This document shows positions 50,097 through 60,200 of a stretch of DNA of 64,000 nucleotides, piece by piece (the first letter of the stretch is position 1; the number at the start of each line of letters is the position of its first letter). The stretch comes from Henricia sp. BOLD:AAB3569 (taxonomy: Eukaryota > Echinodermata > Asteroidea > Spinulosida > Echinasteridae), in contig JBBELK010000492.1 of the NCBI GenBank assembly GCA_037783545.1, positions 1 through 64,000 of the forward strand. The letters run 5' to 3'. Both the position numbers and the translations under genes were made by a program. Below the pieces are notes generated by a model that ran no database searches, was not told the DNA's origin, and worked only from the letters and a program-made list of their open reading frames with translations.

Positions 50097-52807
50097 AACT
50101 GACTGGTTTCCGTACTTTGCTGGACTCCAAAATACGTTTTATAGAAATGGCTGTCTTTTGGTTGAGCGTCACCTTCAATGTTTCCATTCACCTGCAACCC
50201 AAAATTCCCTCCGCTATTTCTCCAGTTGCATTGGTGGTTCAGTGGTAGAATTCTCGCCTTCCAAGCGGGAGACCCGGGTTCAATTCCCGGCTAATGCAAA
50301 ATAGCGGGTTCCCTGTACTTTTCCAGACTAGAAAGAAACGTTTCATAGAAATGGCCGTCTTTTGGTTGAGCGTCACCTTCTTTTCGGCACCCTCTGCGCG
50401 GAATTATCCGAATTAGCCGAACATTTAGTCCGCACTTTCGAACAGCACCGGTGGTTCAGTGGTAGAATTCTCGCCTGCCACGCGGGAGGCCCGGGTTCGA
50501 TTCCCGGCCGGTGCAGATTGTTATAGATTCATTGTTTGACAGTTTTCTTGCAGGAGTAGTTTTACTTCAAGTGGGAATATGCCCGCAACCAAAATCTCAC
50601 TTCCAGCTTTTCTCGGGTGCATTGGTGGTTCAGTGGTAGAATTCTCGCCTCCCACGCGGGAGACCCGGGTTCAATTCCCGGCCAATGCAAACTGACTGGT
50701 TTCCGTACTTTGCTGGACTCCAAAATACGTTTTATAGAAATGGCTGTCTTTTGGTTGAGCGTCACCTTCAATGTTTCCATTCACCTGCAACCCAAAATTC
50801 CCTCCGCTATTTCTCCAGTTGCATTGGTGGTTCAGTGGTAGAATTCTCGCCTTCCAAGCGGGAGACCCGGGTTCAATTCCCGGCTAATGCAAAATAGCGG
50901 GTTCCCTGTACTTTTCCAGACTAGAAAGAAACGTTTCATAGAAATGGCCGTCTTTTGGTTGAGCGTCACCTTCTTTTCGGCACCCTCTGCGCGGAATTAT
51001 CCGAATTAGCCGAACATTTAGTCCGCACTTTCGAACAGCACCGGTGGTTCAGTGGTAGAATTCTCGCCTGCCACGCGGGAGGCCCGGGTTCGATTCCCGG
51101 CCGGTGCAGATTGTTATAGATTCATTGTTTGACAGTTTTCTTGCAGGAGTAGTTTTACTTCAAGTGGGAATATGCCCGCAACCAAAATCTCACTTCCAGC
51201 TTTTCTCGGGTGCATTGGTGGTTCAGTGGTAGAATTCTCGCCTCCCACGCGGGAGACCCGGGTTCAATTCCCGGCCAATGCAAACTGACTGGTTTCCGTA
51301 CTTTGCTGGACTCCAAAATACGTTTTATAGAAATGGCTGTCTTTTGGTTGAGCGTCACCTTCAATGTTTCCATTCACCTGCAACCCAAAATTCCCTCCGC
51401 TATTTCTCCAGTTGCATTGGTGGTTCAGTGGTAGAATTCTCGCCTTCCAAGCGGGAGACCCGGGTTCAATTCCCGGCTAATGCAAAATAGCGGGTTCCCT
51501 GTACTTTTCCAGACTAGAAAGAAACGTTTCATAGAAATGGCCGTCTTTTGGTTGAGCGTCACCTTCTTTTCGGCACCCTCTGCGCGGAATTATCCGAATT
51601 AGCCGAACATTTAGTCCGCACTTTCGAACAGCACCGGTGGTTCAGTGGTAGAATTCTCGCCTGCCACGCGGGAGGCCCGGGTTCGATTCCCGGCCGGTGC
51701 AGATTGTTATAGATTCATTGTTTGACAGTTTTCTTGCAGGAGTAGTTTTACTTCAAGTGGGAATATGCCCGCAACCAAAATCTCACTTCCAGCTTTTCTC
51801 GGGTGCATTGGTGGTTCAGTGGTAGAATTCTCGCCTCCCACGCGGGAGACCCGGGTTCAATTCCCGGCCAATGCAAACTGACTGGTTTCCGTACTTTGCT
51901 GGACTCCAAAATACGTTTTATAGAAATGGCTGTCTTTTGGTTGAGCGTCACCTTCAATGTTTCCATTCACCTGCAACCCAAAATTCCCTCCGCTATTTCT
52001 CCAGTTGCATTGGTGGTTCAGTGGTAGAATTCTCGCCTTCCAAGCGGGAGACCCGGGTTCAATTCCCGGCTAATGCAAAATAGCGGGTTCCCTGTACTTT
52101 TCCAGACTAGAAAGAAACGTTTCATAGAAATGGCCGTCTTTTGGTTGAGCGTCACCTTCTTTTCGGCACCCTCTGCGCGGAATTATCCGAATTAGCCGAA
52201 CATTTAGTCCGCACTTTCGAACAGCACCGGTGGTTCAGTGGTAGAATTCTCGCCTGCCACGCGGGAGGCCCGGGTTCGATTCCCGGCCGGTGCAGATTGT
52301 TATAGATTCATTGTTTGACAGTTTTCTTGCAGGAGTAGTTTTACTTCAAGTGGGAATATGCCCGCAACCAAAATCTCACTTCCAGCTTTTCTCGGGTGCA
52401 TTGGTGGTTCAGTGGTAGAATTCTCGCCTCCCACGCGGGAGACCCGGGTTCAATTCCCGGCCAATGCAAACTGACTGGTTTCCGTACTTTGCTGGACTCC
52501 AAAATACGTTTTATAGAAATGGCTGTCTTTTGGTTGAGCGTCACCTTCAATGTTTCCATTCACCTGCAACCCAAAATTCCCTCCGCTATTTCTCCAGTTG
52601 CATTGGTGGTTCAGTGGTAGAATTCTCGCCTTCCAAGCGGGAGACCCGGGTTCAATTCCCGGCTAATGCAAAATAGCGGGTTCCCTGTACTTTTCCAGAC
52701 TAGAAAGAAACGTTTCATAGAAATGGCCGTCTTTTGGTTGAGCGTCACCTTCTTTTCGGCACCCTCTGCGCGGAATTATCCGAACATTTAGTCCGCACTT
52801 TCGAACA

Positions 52808-52878
52808 GCACCGGTGGTTCAGTGGTAGAATTCTCGCCTGCCACGCGGGAGGCCCGAGTTCGATTCCCGGCCGGTGCA
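52808..52878 (+). tRNA. tRNA-Gly(GCC) with T-stem and B-box change
   Basis: G to A at 52,857 breaks a T-stem G-C pair and changes the first base of the B box (AGTTCGATTCC). It is the last complete gene before the insertion, and its upstream spacer has the 9-bp deletion. Confidence 0.82.
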
Positions 52879-52981
52879 GATTGTTATAGATTCATTGTTT
52901 GACAGTTTTCTTGCAGGAGTAGTTTTACTTCAAGTGGGAATATGCCCGCAACCAAAATCTCACTTCCAGCTTTTCTCGGGT

Positions 52982-52997
52982 GCATTGGTGGTTCAGT
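52982..52997 (+). pseudogene. 5' part of tRNA-Gly(CCC) split by the insertion
   Basis: The first 16 bases of a CCC gene, ending in GGTTCAGT in the D-loop, run directly into element sequence. The remaining 55 bases lie at 61,146-61,200, and 16 + 55 = 71, so no target base is lost. The A box is cut before its last two bases. Confidence 0.95.
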
Positions 52998-53073
52998 AAT
53001 CTATTTGCACAACCGTCTTTGTTTCCGTCCGACTCCGGTATCTATAGGGTTTAGATATGGGGTGAGATGGATT
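52998..53073 (-). repeat. Split direct repeat B2 (element end)
   Basis: A 76-bp sequence repeated at 53,338-53,413 with a single difference (C at 53,001, A at 53,341). It forms the left border next to the tRNA half-gene. Confidence 0.93.
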
Positions 53074-53277
53074 GAGCATAGAAACCGAAGCCAGAGGAAA
53101 GCTCAGAAATGAAGAAGGAGGTCGAGTGGGCGGGAAAAAAAAAAATATATAATAATACTCACCAGAAGCTGGCCGCCGAGGCCAAACTATTATCTTACCA
53201 CCGTTGAGACATACAACCGTACCGTCCTCTGCCGACTCGTTCCTTCTCGTCCAAATACTCCCCACCTGCCACCTTGA
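53074..53277. other. 204-bp segment between A2 and B2
   Basis: No gene recognised. It includes an A-run at about 53,135-53,145 followed by AT-rich sequence. The open frame across it on the minus strand only reads through the repeats. Confidence 0.5.
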
Positions 53278-53337
53278 TATACTCGAGACTGCGTAGATTC
53301 CTACGCTGCCCTCAACGTCGACGGATGTGCAAATAGT
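53278..53337 (-). repeat. Split direct repeat A2 (internal)
   Basis: A 60-bp sequence identical to 61,086-61,145 (A1). It ends in AGT at 53,335-53,337 and abuts B1 without a gap. Confidence 0.93.
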
Positions 53338-53357
53338 AATATATTTGCACAACCGTC
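53320..53357. promoter_or_regulatory. Candidate tyrosine-recombinase crossover site at the A2/B1 junction
   Basis: Two 16-bp inverted arms (53,320-53,335 and 53,342-53,357, one mismatch) flank a 6-bp centre GTAATA. Tyrosine recombinase sites have this form: inverted arms of roughly 11-13 bp or more around a 6-8 bp spacer. The AGT used at the insertion borders overlaps the left edge of the centre. The target D-loop has GTGGTA at the matching place. That this is the joined-circle site is my inference. Confidence 0.6.
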
Positions 53358-53413
53358 TTTGTTTCCGTCCGACTCCGGTATCTATAGGGTTTAGATATGG
53401 GGTGAGATGGATT
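53338..53413 (-). repeat. Split direct repeat B1 (internal)
   Basis: 76 bp, matching B2 with one difference. Together with A2 it forms the joined B1A2 block typical of split-direct-repeat elements. Confidence 0.93.
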
Positions 53414-54223
53414 TCGCCAAAACCTGCCCCCTAGGCCGCCGAGAACCCCAAAAACCTGCCCAAATACACCCCAAACCTTACCCAAACCTCAAATGAAAGT
53501 GGGATACCATATCAGATACAAAGGAAAGAAAACTGGACTAGCTGTCTTGCCGCCTTTCTTCCATTCTCTTTTCTTCTCCTTTCTTTTCTCAAGCTGTCGC
53601 GCCCAAATTAGTACACCCTAAGCCGTGAATCCGCGTGCGACCTTCCGAGTCACGATCGATCAAAAAACATAGGGTGTCCAGTGGTGTGCTGACTCCAGAT
53701 CCTCCCCTTCAGTACCGCATCCTTTGCCTAGATGCTACCGCAGAAATCGGTCCAACGCTGCAAATGAGTCTGCTCTTTTGCACTTCACATCCATGCTTAT
53801 CCAACTTGTTTGCTCGTTCTGTCAGCCTGGTTGCCACACTGATCATCTTCCAAAAGGGAAAACAAAACGCTCTTGTGAAGAAAAAGGGGGGGGGGGGGTG
53901 TGCCTGATTGAAGAATAAATTTAGCATTATATTGCGATTCCCGAGGGCAAGCCCGAAACGGATGTTAACAACAGCCGCAGCTTGCGCTGGAGCTTAGATA
54001 TCCCATAATCGATAGGTGCACATTGTCCGCAAGATCCTACTGCACGATGCAATTGTTCGAGAAAAACTGCCAGTTAGCTTTATGACAGACATCTTTCAAT
54101 GATGAGTTGACTACGGCGACTGAGCGATTGATACCCACCATCTTGGTTTGGCACACTGAGGAAAGAACGAATATGCATCTTGGGAATTCTTCCCTGATCA
54201 GTTGGGAAACAGTTGGGAAAATT
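53414..54223. other. Non-coding stretch between B1 and the pol remnant
   Basis: It holds a C/A-rich stretch (about 53,417-53,490), a pyrimidine-rich stretch (about 53,546-53,592) and a G13 run at 53,886-53,898. Decayed RNase H C-terminal coding may reach to about 54,040 on the minus strand. A recombinase gene would be expected here for this element class, but I see none. Confidence 0.5.
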
Positions 54224-55581
54224 CTATAGCGAATCAAAGACTGAGAGCAACACAAAATATAGGTCAAGGGCCTCCTTGCAACATATACCCGTATGTGCCA
54301 AGATGTCTGCAGACCGGTAATCTCCGAAACTTACACTACCGTCTGGTAAGACTAGGGTACCGCCCCATTTATATCCAGATACGTCTGCCGACAGTGCTAT
54401 GCGATAACAAGGTGGCGGTCTTGTCTTCAAGCAAGGGATCAGCTGCAAGAAGCTATCAACGAACCTCCAAAATAAAATCTCCTCCCACACTTGTGGCGAC
54501 AGAGGCGTAGGCAAGAGATTATAAAGTGTGGATATGAAGGAGGTGCATTCCCTTAGAAACAAGGATGCAGCCGGAAACACCAGAGCAAAACTTTGGCCTT
54601 TGCCCACAAATCGTCGCATCTGCTTTAAGAGCACTTTATCCTTCCCCAAAATTGTCTCTCGTACCTTAGCGAATGATACCTTTTTATGCTCAGGAATCGA
54701 AAATGACAGGGTTTGGAGCAGATGCCGAACCCGAGATGCACCATGCTGTTCGATGGCTGCCGATGACTTTTCTTTAAGTTGCTGAACAAGCCGAGCTTTA
54801 ACTGTATGTAGCATACGACGTAAACGGCCCTTAGAGCTCTGATGTAGAAACCGTCCCCATGCATGTCCTGTTCACACCGCAATAAAACAAACACGACTGA
54901 AGTGTTTAAAACCTTCGTATACTTTGCCCCTCCATCGCTGGGATGGCACTCACCAATGAAACGGTCGTCTATCCAGATTTCTGTATGTATACCTCTGATC
55001 TTAAGCCATGCAGAGAGACAAAAGCCAATGGATGAGTAAACATATGCACTGTTTTTAAAACCAAAGGGAAGAGTGGAGTCGATGAAGTAAAAGCCCGCCC
55101 ACTTGAAGCCGCAAAGGTTCTGGACTCCTTGGTTAAGAAGATTTGCTTGTATCCCTGGCTGTCGTCGGTACTTGAGAAGAAGAAGAAAAGAAAAAAACAT
55201 TGCCTGAAGGTACCACACTGAAAGGTGTGTCCTTGCGCCAAAGATTAGGTCCCTTCATTGATAGAACCAGACGCGGCTTCTTGGGTTCAACTTTTACACA
55301 CTTCGGCGGCTGTACTTCCTTGACCCTACCTAAAACTTCTATAGAGTCCTCTATCAACCGCTTGGTGATTGTGTCTAAGATAAAGGCGACATAATCTTGA
55401 CAAACGGGCGCATTTAAAAATACCTCTCGGTGGGCAAACCGGAACAGCAATTCCTGCCCCTGTATCGGCCATTAAACGGCTGGAAGAAATCATACAGACT
55501 AACTCCATGATGAAGCCAACCATGAACTTCGTCCCTATTGAGCGACTCAGCTAAGATATCGTCCCAAAACACCAGGATCAT
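54224..55581 (-). pseudogene. Reverse transcriptase / RNase H remnant of a DIRS-like retrotransposon
   Basis: The pol polyprotein of this class copies element RNA into DNA and removes the template. The remnant reads in at least four overlapping minus-strand frames, so it has several frameshifts. Segment 55,581-55,414 starts with Met and has the WDDILAESL...GWLHHGVS stretch seen before the RT in this class. Segment 55,450-55,133 has an upstream RT motif KPRLVL. Segment 55,218-54,625 has TLPFGFKNSAYVY and the catalytic IDDR (residues 83-86). Segment 54,814-54,224 has the connector RRFVGKGQSFAL...PAASLF (residues 67-86) and RNase H motifs ADVSGYKWGG (143-152) and KEA (180-182). These are typical of DIRS/Ngaro/PAT RT-RNase H rather than of LTR or LINE elements. 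Assignment within the class needs a phylogeny. No intact product is possible from these frames. Confidence 0.85.
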
Positions 55582-55794
55582 TGTTTAATGTTCCGGCTAC
55601 AAAATAATTGGATCTCTGAATCTGAACGCCTGTAAATCTGGCTGTAGTCTACCAGAGAGAACGTCAGCTGGGGTTGGTGTAAAAGGGACCGGCAAGCCAC
55701 ATGGTTTGCCATTATATAGGCGTCCGTAAAGGGATCTGGTTGCTGAGATTAGCCGACTTAAGTCGTTGCCCTGTAGCCACCTAGGAGGTTCTTC

Positions 55795-56012
55795 AGCATG
55801 GCCACGAAGTGTGAGAGAACAGGAAGAAATTATCAGTTTTAGAGGTGGGAGGAAAGCCCCACACACTAACGTGTATGGGGGAAAACCCCCGGAATCAGAC
55901 AGGGACTGAGAACCCAATCCACATACTGACCCGGACGGGATTCGAACCTGGACGAAATTCGAACCGGGCCACATTGATGGGAGGCGAGGAAAGAGCCGTA
56001 CGCCAACCTGAC
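55795..56012 (-). mobile_element. Possible tRNA-derived SINE-like sequence
   Basis: On the minus strand an A-box-like TGGCGTACGGC (56,005-55,995) lies about 40 nt before a B-box-like GGTTCGAATTT (55,965-55,955). A second GGTTCGAATCC follows at 55,948-55,938, and then sequence unrelated to tRNA. Head spacing fits a tRNA-derived SINE. The 3' boundary is unknown and may extend to about 55,690. It sits upstream of pol, where gag would be expected, and the open frame at 55,597-56,019 runs through it. Confidence 0.4.
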
Positions 56013-56374
56013 TTGCCATTGAAAACTACCCATTGGGAGGTGTCTCGTTTCCGCTTCGCTGGGATCAAAAAATTGATCAAAATATCTCTCCCACATCTCC
56101 AATATTTTCAAAAACCACTGGTACTCAAATGCTTTTCCTTTACATCTTCGGCAGACAATGGCTCGAACTCGTCCACGTATTCTCTAATCACGGTCATGAC
56201 GTAGGCAACATTGCGATCATAGCCCGTCTCCATGCACGCTTGAGCAGCTGCAGGCGTCTTGGCCTGCATGTATGGAACAAACCATCACATAATTTGTTGA
56301 CGTACTAACAGGGTCCGCCGCTCGACCTTTCATAAACGCACAAACCACGGCACGTTGTATGTAATAACCCACTA

Positions 56375-56560
56375 CAGAGGCCCGTCCTCTGGTTTTTTTT
56401 TTTTTTGCTTGTCTGTTCGTTTGTTGGGTTGTTTGTTTGCTTTTTATTTATTTATTTATTTTTTATTATTATTATTATTTTTTTTAAGGTAATTCAAAAC
56501 TTTTAAAGTTAATCAAAACTGCAAATACATACATATATATATATGTATATATGTATCATA
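56375..56560. repeat. Homopolymer and microsatellite tract
   Basis: After a hairpin motif at 56,375-56,391 come a T-run, GT-rich sequence, TTTA repeats (about 56,444-56,461), TTA repeats (about 56,462-56,478) and an AT-rich run near 56,530-56,556. No gene. Confidence 0.8.
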
Positions 56561-57375
56561 AACATGGCATCCAGAGGCCCGTCCTCTGCCTAGCACAGAG
56601 TACATATATGCGAAAAAGAAGTACATTGTACCATAAACATAGTATACGGAGGCCCGTCCTCTGTCTGGCACAGAGCACATATATGCAAAATCTAAATACA
56701 TTGTACCATAAACATGGCATTCTGAGGCCCGTCCTTGCGAAAAAGAAGTACATTGTACCATAAACATGGTATTCGGAGGCCCGTCCTCTGTCCAGCCCAG
56801 AGCAAGTATATGCGAAATAGAAATATATTGTACCATAAACATGGCATTCTGAGGCCCGTCCTCTGCCTAGCACAGAGTATATGCGAAATGGAAGTACATT
56901 GTACCATAAACATGGCATTCAGAGGCCCGTCCTCTACCTAGCACAAAAATACATATATGCGAAATAGAAGTACATTGTACCATAAACATGGCATTCAGAG
57001 GCCCGTCCTCTGCCAGTACAGAGTACATACGGTGTATATGCAAAATAAAGTTACATTGTACATTGTACCATACAACCTGGCATTCGGAGGCCCGTCCTCT
57101 GCCTAGTACAGAGTACATACGGTGTATATGCAAAATAGAGTTACATTGCACATGTACCATACAACCTGGCATTCAGAGGCCCGTCCTCTGCCTAGTACAG
57201 AGTACATACGGTGTATATGCAAAATAGAGTTACATTGCACATGTACCATACAACCTGGCATTCAGAGGCCCGTCCTCTGCCTAGTACAGAGTACATACGG
57301 TGTATATGCAAAATAGAGTTACATTGCACATGTACCATAAACCTGGCATTTAGAGGCACGCCCTCAGCCTAGTAC
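56561..57375. repeat. Minisatellite with hairpin core, 75-bp and 89-bp units
   Basis: Tandem units share the core CAGAGGCCCGTCCTCTG, whose ends CAGAGG and CCTCTG can pair around a CCCGT loop. Core starts are at 56,572, 56,647, 56,722, 56,774, 56,849, 56,920, 56,996, 57,085, 57,174, 57,263 and 57,351. The left part steps by about 75 bp (one short step of 52). The right part steps by 88-89 bp with nearly identical units. Between cores are GTACATTGTACCATAAACATG-like words. Open frames here are by-products of the repeat. Confidence 0.9.
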
Positions 57376-59200
57376 AGAGTACACATGCAAATTCAAGGGT
57401 ACATTTAGATTGGTTCCTGATCCCTACAGATTAGATGCTTATTGCGAAAATATAGGGATCGGTAAAGGGCAGCCATGACGGGCAGAATTCTGCCCGTCAC
57501 GCGGTTATTATTATTATATATTGTTGGTAAGCGCGCATATTTTGACATTTGTATCCCGGCCGTGCGTGTCAACATATCCAATTATGTAAATAAAGCGCAA
57601 TGCCTAAAGCAAAGGGCTTCGCCAATTTTAAAATATATAACATACAATGCGCACGCGCAAAGACGACCAATCACAGATCAAGATGAAGCGCCCTCTACCT
57701 GTCCTTACACTCTCCTACGTGGAACATGTGGACGGGAACCAGTCTGGGGTACATTCATTCAGAGGCCCTGCGCAGCGCCCCTGCGATATAGATGCTCATT
57801 AAGCTTGGCGTTCAGAGGCCCGCCCTCTGTCAAGCACACATGCCATACATGTATATGGGTATATTACACTCGACCTACAGGGACCCGTCCTGCGTCTAGT
57901 ACCTGTATCTATACACATAGAAAACATGGGCACATTAAAATTTGGCATTCATTAAAATTGACTTTTATTGAAATGTTGTATTCAGAGACCCGTCCTCATA
58001 ATAAACTTGGTATTTGGAGGCACGCACTCTATCTAGTATATATAGTACGTGGGAAATATTGATATCATTTTCTCGGCATTCAGAGGTCCGTCCTCTGTCT
58101 AATACAGAGTACATGTGGAATATATAGTGTATTACCACTTGGAATTCAGAGGCCCGACCTCTGGCTATTTACATGTAAACTATGAGTACTTTCAAACTTG
58201 CCCTTTAGAGGCCCGTCCTCGGCTTATACAGATTGTGACTAGGGTTATGACGAAACTTAGTATGTTAAGCCCAACCTCTAGTGCACCTGTATATTGCTGC
58301 TTAATGGCGAAAGATATATATCACTCAGTCTAATGGACGTGCTCACGAACAACCGCATAGCATTCAGAGGCCCATCCTCTGCCTCCTCAACCAGTCCTGG
58401 TCCATAGAAACACGGCCTAGGCCTTGGTACTCGGAAGCCCTACCCGTGCTTCGTAAATTGTCTAACAAAAAAAGGGTGCTGAAATTGCGCGTAGGGGGAG
58501 CCCGTCCTCCACTTCATAAATCTAGCAAGCCAGAGTACATTAACTTGCCACTTAGGGCCTGTTCTATTATCTATGAGGTTGCTAACACAGGTACCTTAAA
58601 ACAAAAAGCCAGAACCAGATTTTCCAAATGCTAGGCTGACTCCTTTATATTGCTATATTCCACTCGTTATACATGTTCGAGCAATATACTATGTTAGTTG
58701 ACCTCGAGAACGCACGAGACCACTGTTAATTCCGGGCATAACACCATATCTCTTCAACGTACATCGCAAGCGAAATTTATAGATTATTTTGTTTACGCAG
58801 GTTTTTGTAAACTCACACGGCCCAAAACGCGTATCTATAAATAATAATTTTTTTTTTTTTTTTTTTTTCCCGTTTTGGGAGAAAATTATGCGTATTATAT
58901 ATTGTAAAAACATATTAGTTACCCGATTCACATTCGGGTCAGGTTGTAGACTTAAGATTGGACAGAAATATTTATATAAAAACAAACAAAATTTCGCCCG
59001 TGTTATAAGAATAGGCGTTTCAGTCGTGTTGTGCCCAAAAGCTCAGATTTGACCTTTGCCGCAAGACTTACATAGTCTAAAACAAAACAAAAATTGTGAG
59101 GGCACTTTTCGAACTATGGATCTTGAAAGAGGCCCGCCCTCTATCGTCCAACGAACCTGCAAACTGGTATTTTAATTATGATGATTCAAGGGCGTGCCCT
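57376..59200. repeat. Dispersed, diverged copies of the hairpin core
   Basis: Recognisable but decayed cores (GAGGCCCGYCCTC-like) recur at irregular spacing near 57,757, 57,811, 57,981, 58,080, 58,146, 58,207, 58,362, 58,498 and 59,130. Conservation falls with distance from the regular array, as expected for an older flank. A T21 run lies at 58,848-58,868. No gene is supported. Confidence 0.6.
57476..57499. repeat. Perfect 24-bp palindrome
   Basis: The half-site TGACGGGCAGAA is followed at once by its exact reverse complement. It could extrude as a cruciform or bind a dimeric protein; no function is evident. Confidence 0.85.
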
Positions 59201-59541
59201 GCTTATAAACATGCTAGAATTGCACACTGAGCCAAGTTTGCCCGTTGGTCGATGTCTTCCCGACCATCCTAAGCAAGATCCTTAAAATCACTTAGATGAA
59301 ACGTTAAAAGTGCTGCACAGGCCTTTATATAAGGAGCTTGCTGAGTTCACGCAGACGCACACTGTACCTGGGCCGCCTGGCTCCATAAAAAGGCGGAGAA
59401 GAGCACTGTTTCTGAGACGCGTGTGTCAAACTGCCCTTTACCTTTTTTTTAATTTTTTTTATTTATGTTTTTTTTGTTTTTTGTTTTTTACATATTATAA
59501 TACATATAATATGTACATACATATACGTATACTCTTTCGCT
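59201..59541. other. Unassigned stretch
   Basis: No gene or repeat family recognised. It is T-rich from about 59,443 to 59,490 with AT-rich sequence after it. Confidence 0.4.
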
Positions 59542-59593
59542 ATTAGGACGACCGGTTATGGGTAAAAAGGGCGTATTGAGACGACCACCGTCG

Positions 59594-59622
59594 TTAGCGC
59601 GACCGACGGCCGGTCGCGCTAA
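59594..59622. repeat. Strong hairpin, 12-bp stem
   Basis: TTAGCGCGACCG and its exact reverse complement flank the 5-nt loop ACGGC. GC-rich stem in an AT-rich region. Confidence 0.8.
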
Positions 59623-59635
59623 TGATAAATGCTTC

Positions 59636-59723
59636 AAAAACCATCTTTATTAGGTCGAAAACCATTTTCATTAGGTTTCTCACCATTGTTGTTAGGTTAC
59701 AAACCATTTTCGTTTAGGTCAAA
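59636..59723. repeat. Short imperfect repeats, ACCATTTTTATTAGGT-like
   Basis: Four or so tandem copies of a roughly 22-24 bp unit. The same unit reappears at 60,137-60,200, on the other side of an AT repeat (59,874-59,896). Confidence 0.7.
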
Positions 59724-60136
59724 AAACATGTTGATGAGACCTTTAAGTCGAGAAAATTTGGTTTAGTTGTCTTTGTGAGCTCTCTTCCCATTTTGGTCGT
59801 CCTAATGCGGGGCTCTACTTTACACAAGGAGCGGTACAAAATCAATCAAAAACTGGGATAGGTTTTAGTTCACCATATATATATATATATATATATAATT
59901 TTTTTTTTGTGGATACCTCCACTCGTCAGGGAATTGTAATGGCATTCTCGAAACATTCTACCTGTGCATCAAGTTGGGGGACGCGCGAACGCAAAAACGT
60001 AAAAACGCGCGCTGGGATTGCGGGCGTATGTTGACAACATGACGCTGGCGTGGGGAAATATGGCCGTGCCCGAACTACCTAGTTTATATACTACCTAATT
60101 TTAATTTCCCACTAACGAAAATTTTTTTTTTTTTTT

Positions 60137-60200
60137 AGGTTTCAGACCATTTTTATTAGGTCACAAACCATTTTTATTAGGTTACAAACCATTTTTGTAG
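60137..60200. repeat. Second cluster of the ACCATTTTTATTAGGT-like repeat
   Basis: Three copies, cleaner than the first cluster, following a T-run. Confidence 0.7.

Larger units (their letters stand above)
1..52997 (+). repeat. 593-bp tandem array of tRNA-Gly cassettes (left part)
   Basis: The same 593-bp unit repeats head to tail with almost no divergence. Each unit holds tRNA-Gly(TCC), then tRNA-Gly(GCC) 217 bp later, then tRNA-Gly(CCC) 174 bp later, and the next TCC gene starts 202 bp after that. The window opens inside the spacer that follows a CCC gene, so the array continues to the left. This part holds 90 TCC genes, 90 GCC genes and 87 intact CCC genes, counted from the register and checked at block edges. 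All genes are on the + strand. The three spacers are about 146, 103 and 131 bp and hold no other gene that I can see. Register changes occur at 2,262 (-45 bp), 32,438 (-11), 39,543 (-11), 45,484 (-202) and about 52,783 (-9). Confidence 0.97.
45484..52997 (+). repeat. Array block E: fused unit plus 12 units up to the insertion
   Basis: A shortened 391-bp unit (TCC gene 45,484, GCC gene 45,701) is followed by CCC genes at 45875 + 593n and TCC genes at 46077 + 593n (n = 0-11), and GCC genes at 46294 + 593n (n = 0-10) plus a last one at 52,808. The last unit lacks 9 bp in its TCC-GCC spacer, between two CCGAA words. Spacer changes are at 48,652, 48,980, 49,006 and 49,776. The block ends inside the CCC gene that starts at 52,982. 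Confidence 0.94.
59542..59806. mobile_element. Possible MITE-like piece with 12-bp inverted ends
   Basis: ATTAGGACGACC at 59,542-59,553 is matched by its reverse complement at 59,795-59,806, bounding 265 bp without coding potential. It contains the hairpin at 59,594-59,622 and short ATTAGG-rich repeats. I see no clear target duplication, so this is tentative. Confidence 0.35.

Noticed and set aside
1..52997. 5S rRNA, snRNA or other RNA genes in the 593-bp unit
   Set aside because: Nothing in the spacers resembles a known RNA gene; only the three tRNA-Gly genes are supported.
52993..53352. 119-codon minus-strand frame across the split repeats
   Set aside because: It mainly translates B2, the spacer segment and A2; no domain was recognised.
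55597..56019. 140-codon minus-strand frame upstream of the RT remnant, a gag candidate
   Set aside because: It passes through the tRNA-like A/B-box sequence and has no gag-like features that I can recognise.
56561..57375. Regular palindromic repeats with spacers, CRISPR-like in form
   Set aside because: The spacers are themselves repeats of one another, units differ in length, and the setting is eukaryotic; it is a minisatellite.
57475..58062. 195-codon open frame on the + strand
   Set aside because: It runs through the palindrome and decayed minisatellite cores, shows no recognisable domain, and is best seen as chance.
59310..59546. Possible promoter (TTTATATAAGG) with a downstream open frame
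   Set aside because: The frame ends in a T-rich low-complexity tract and has no recognisable domain; a TATA-like word alone is weak evidence.
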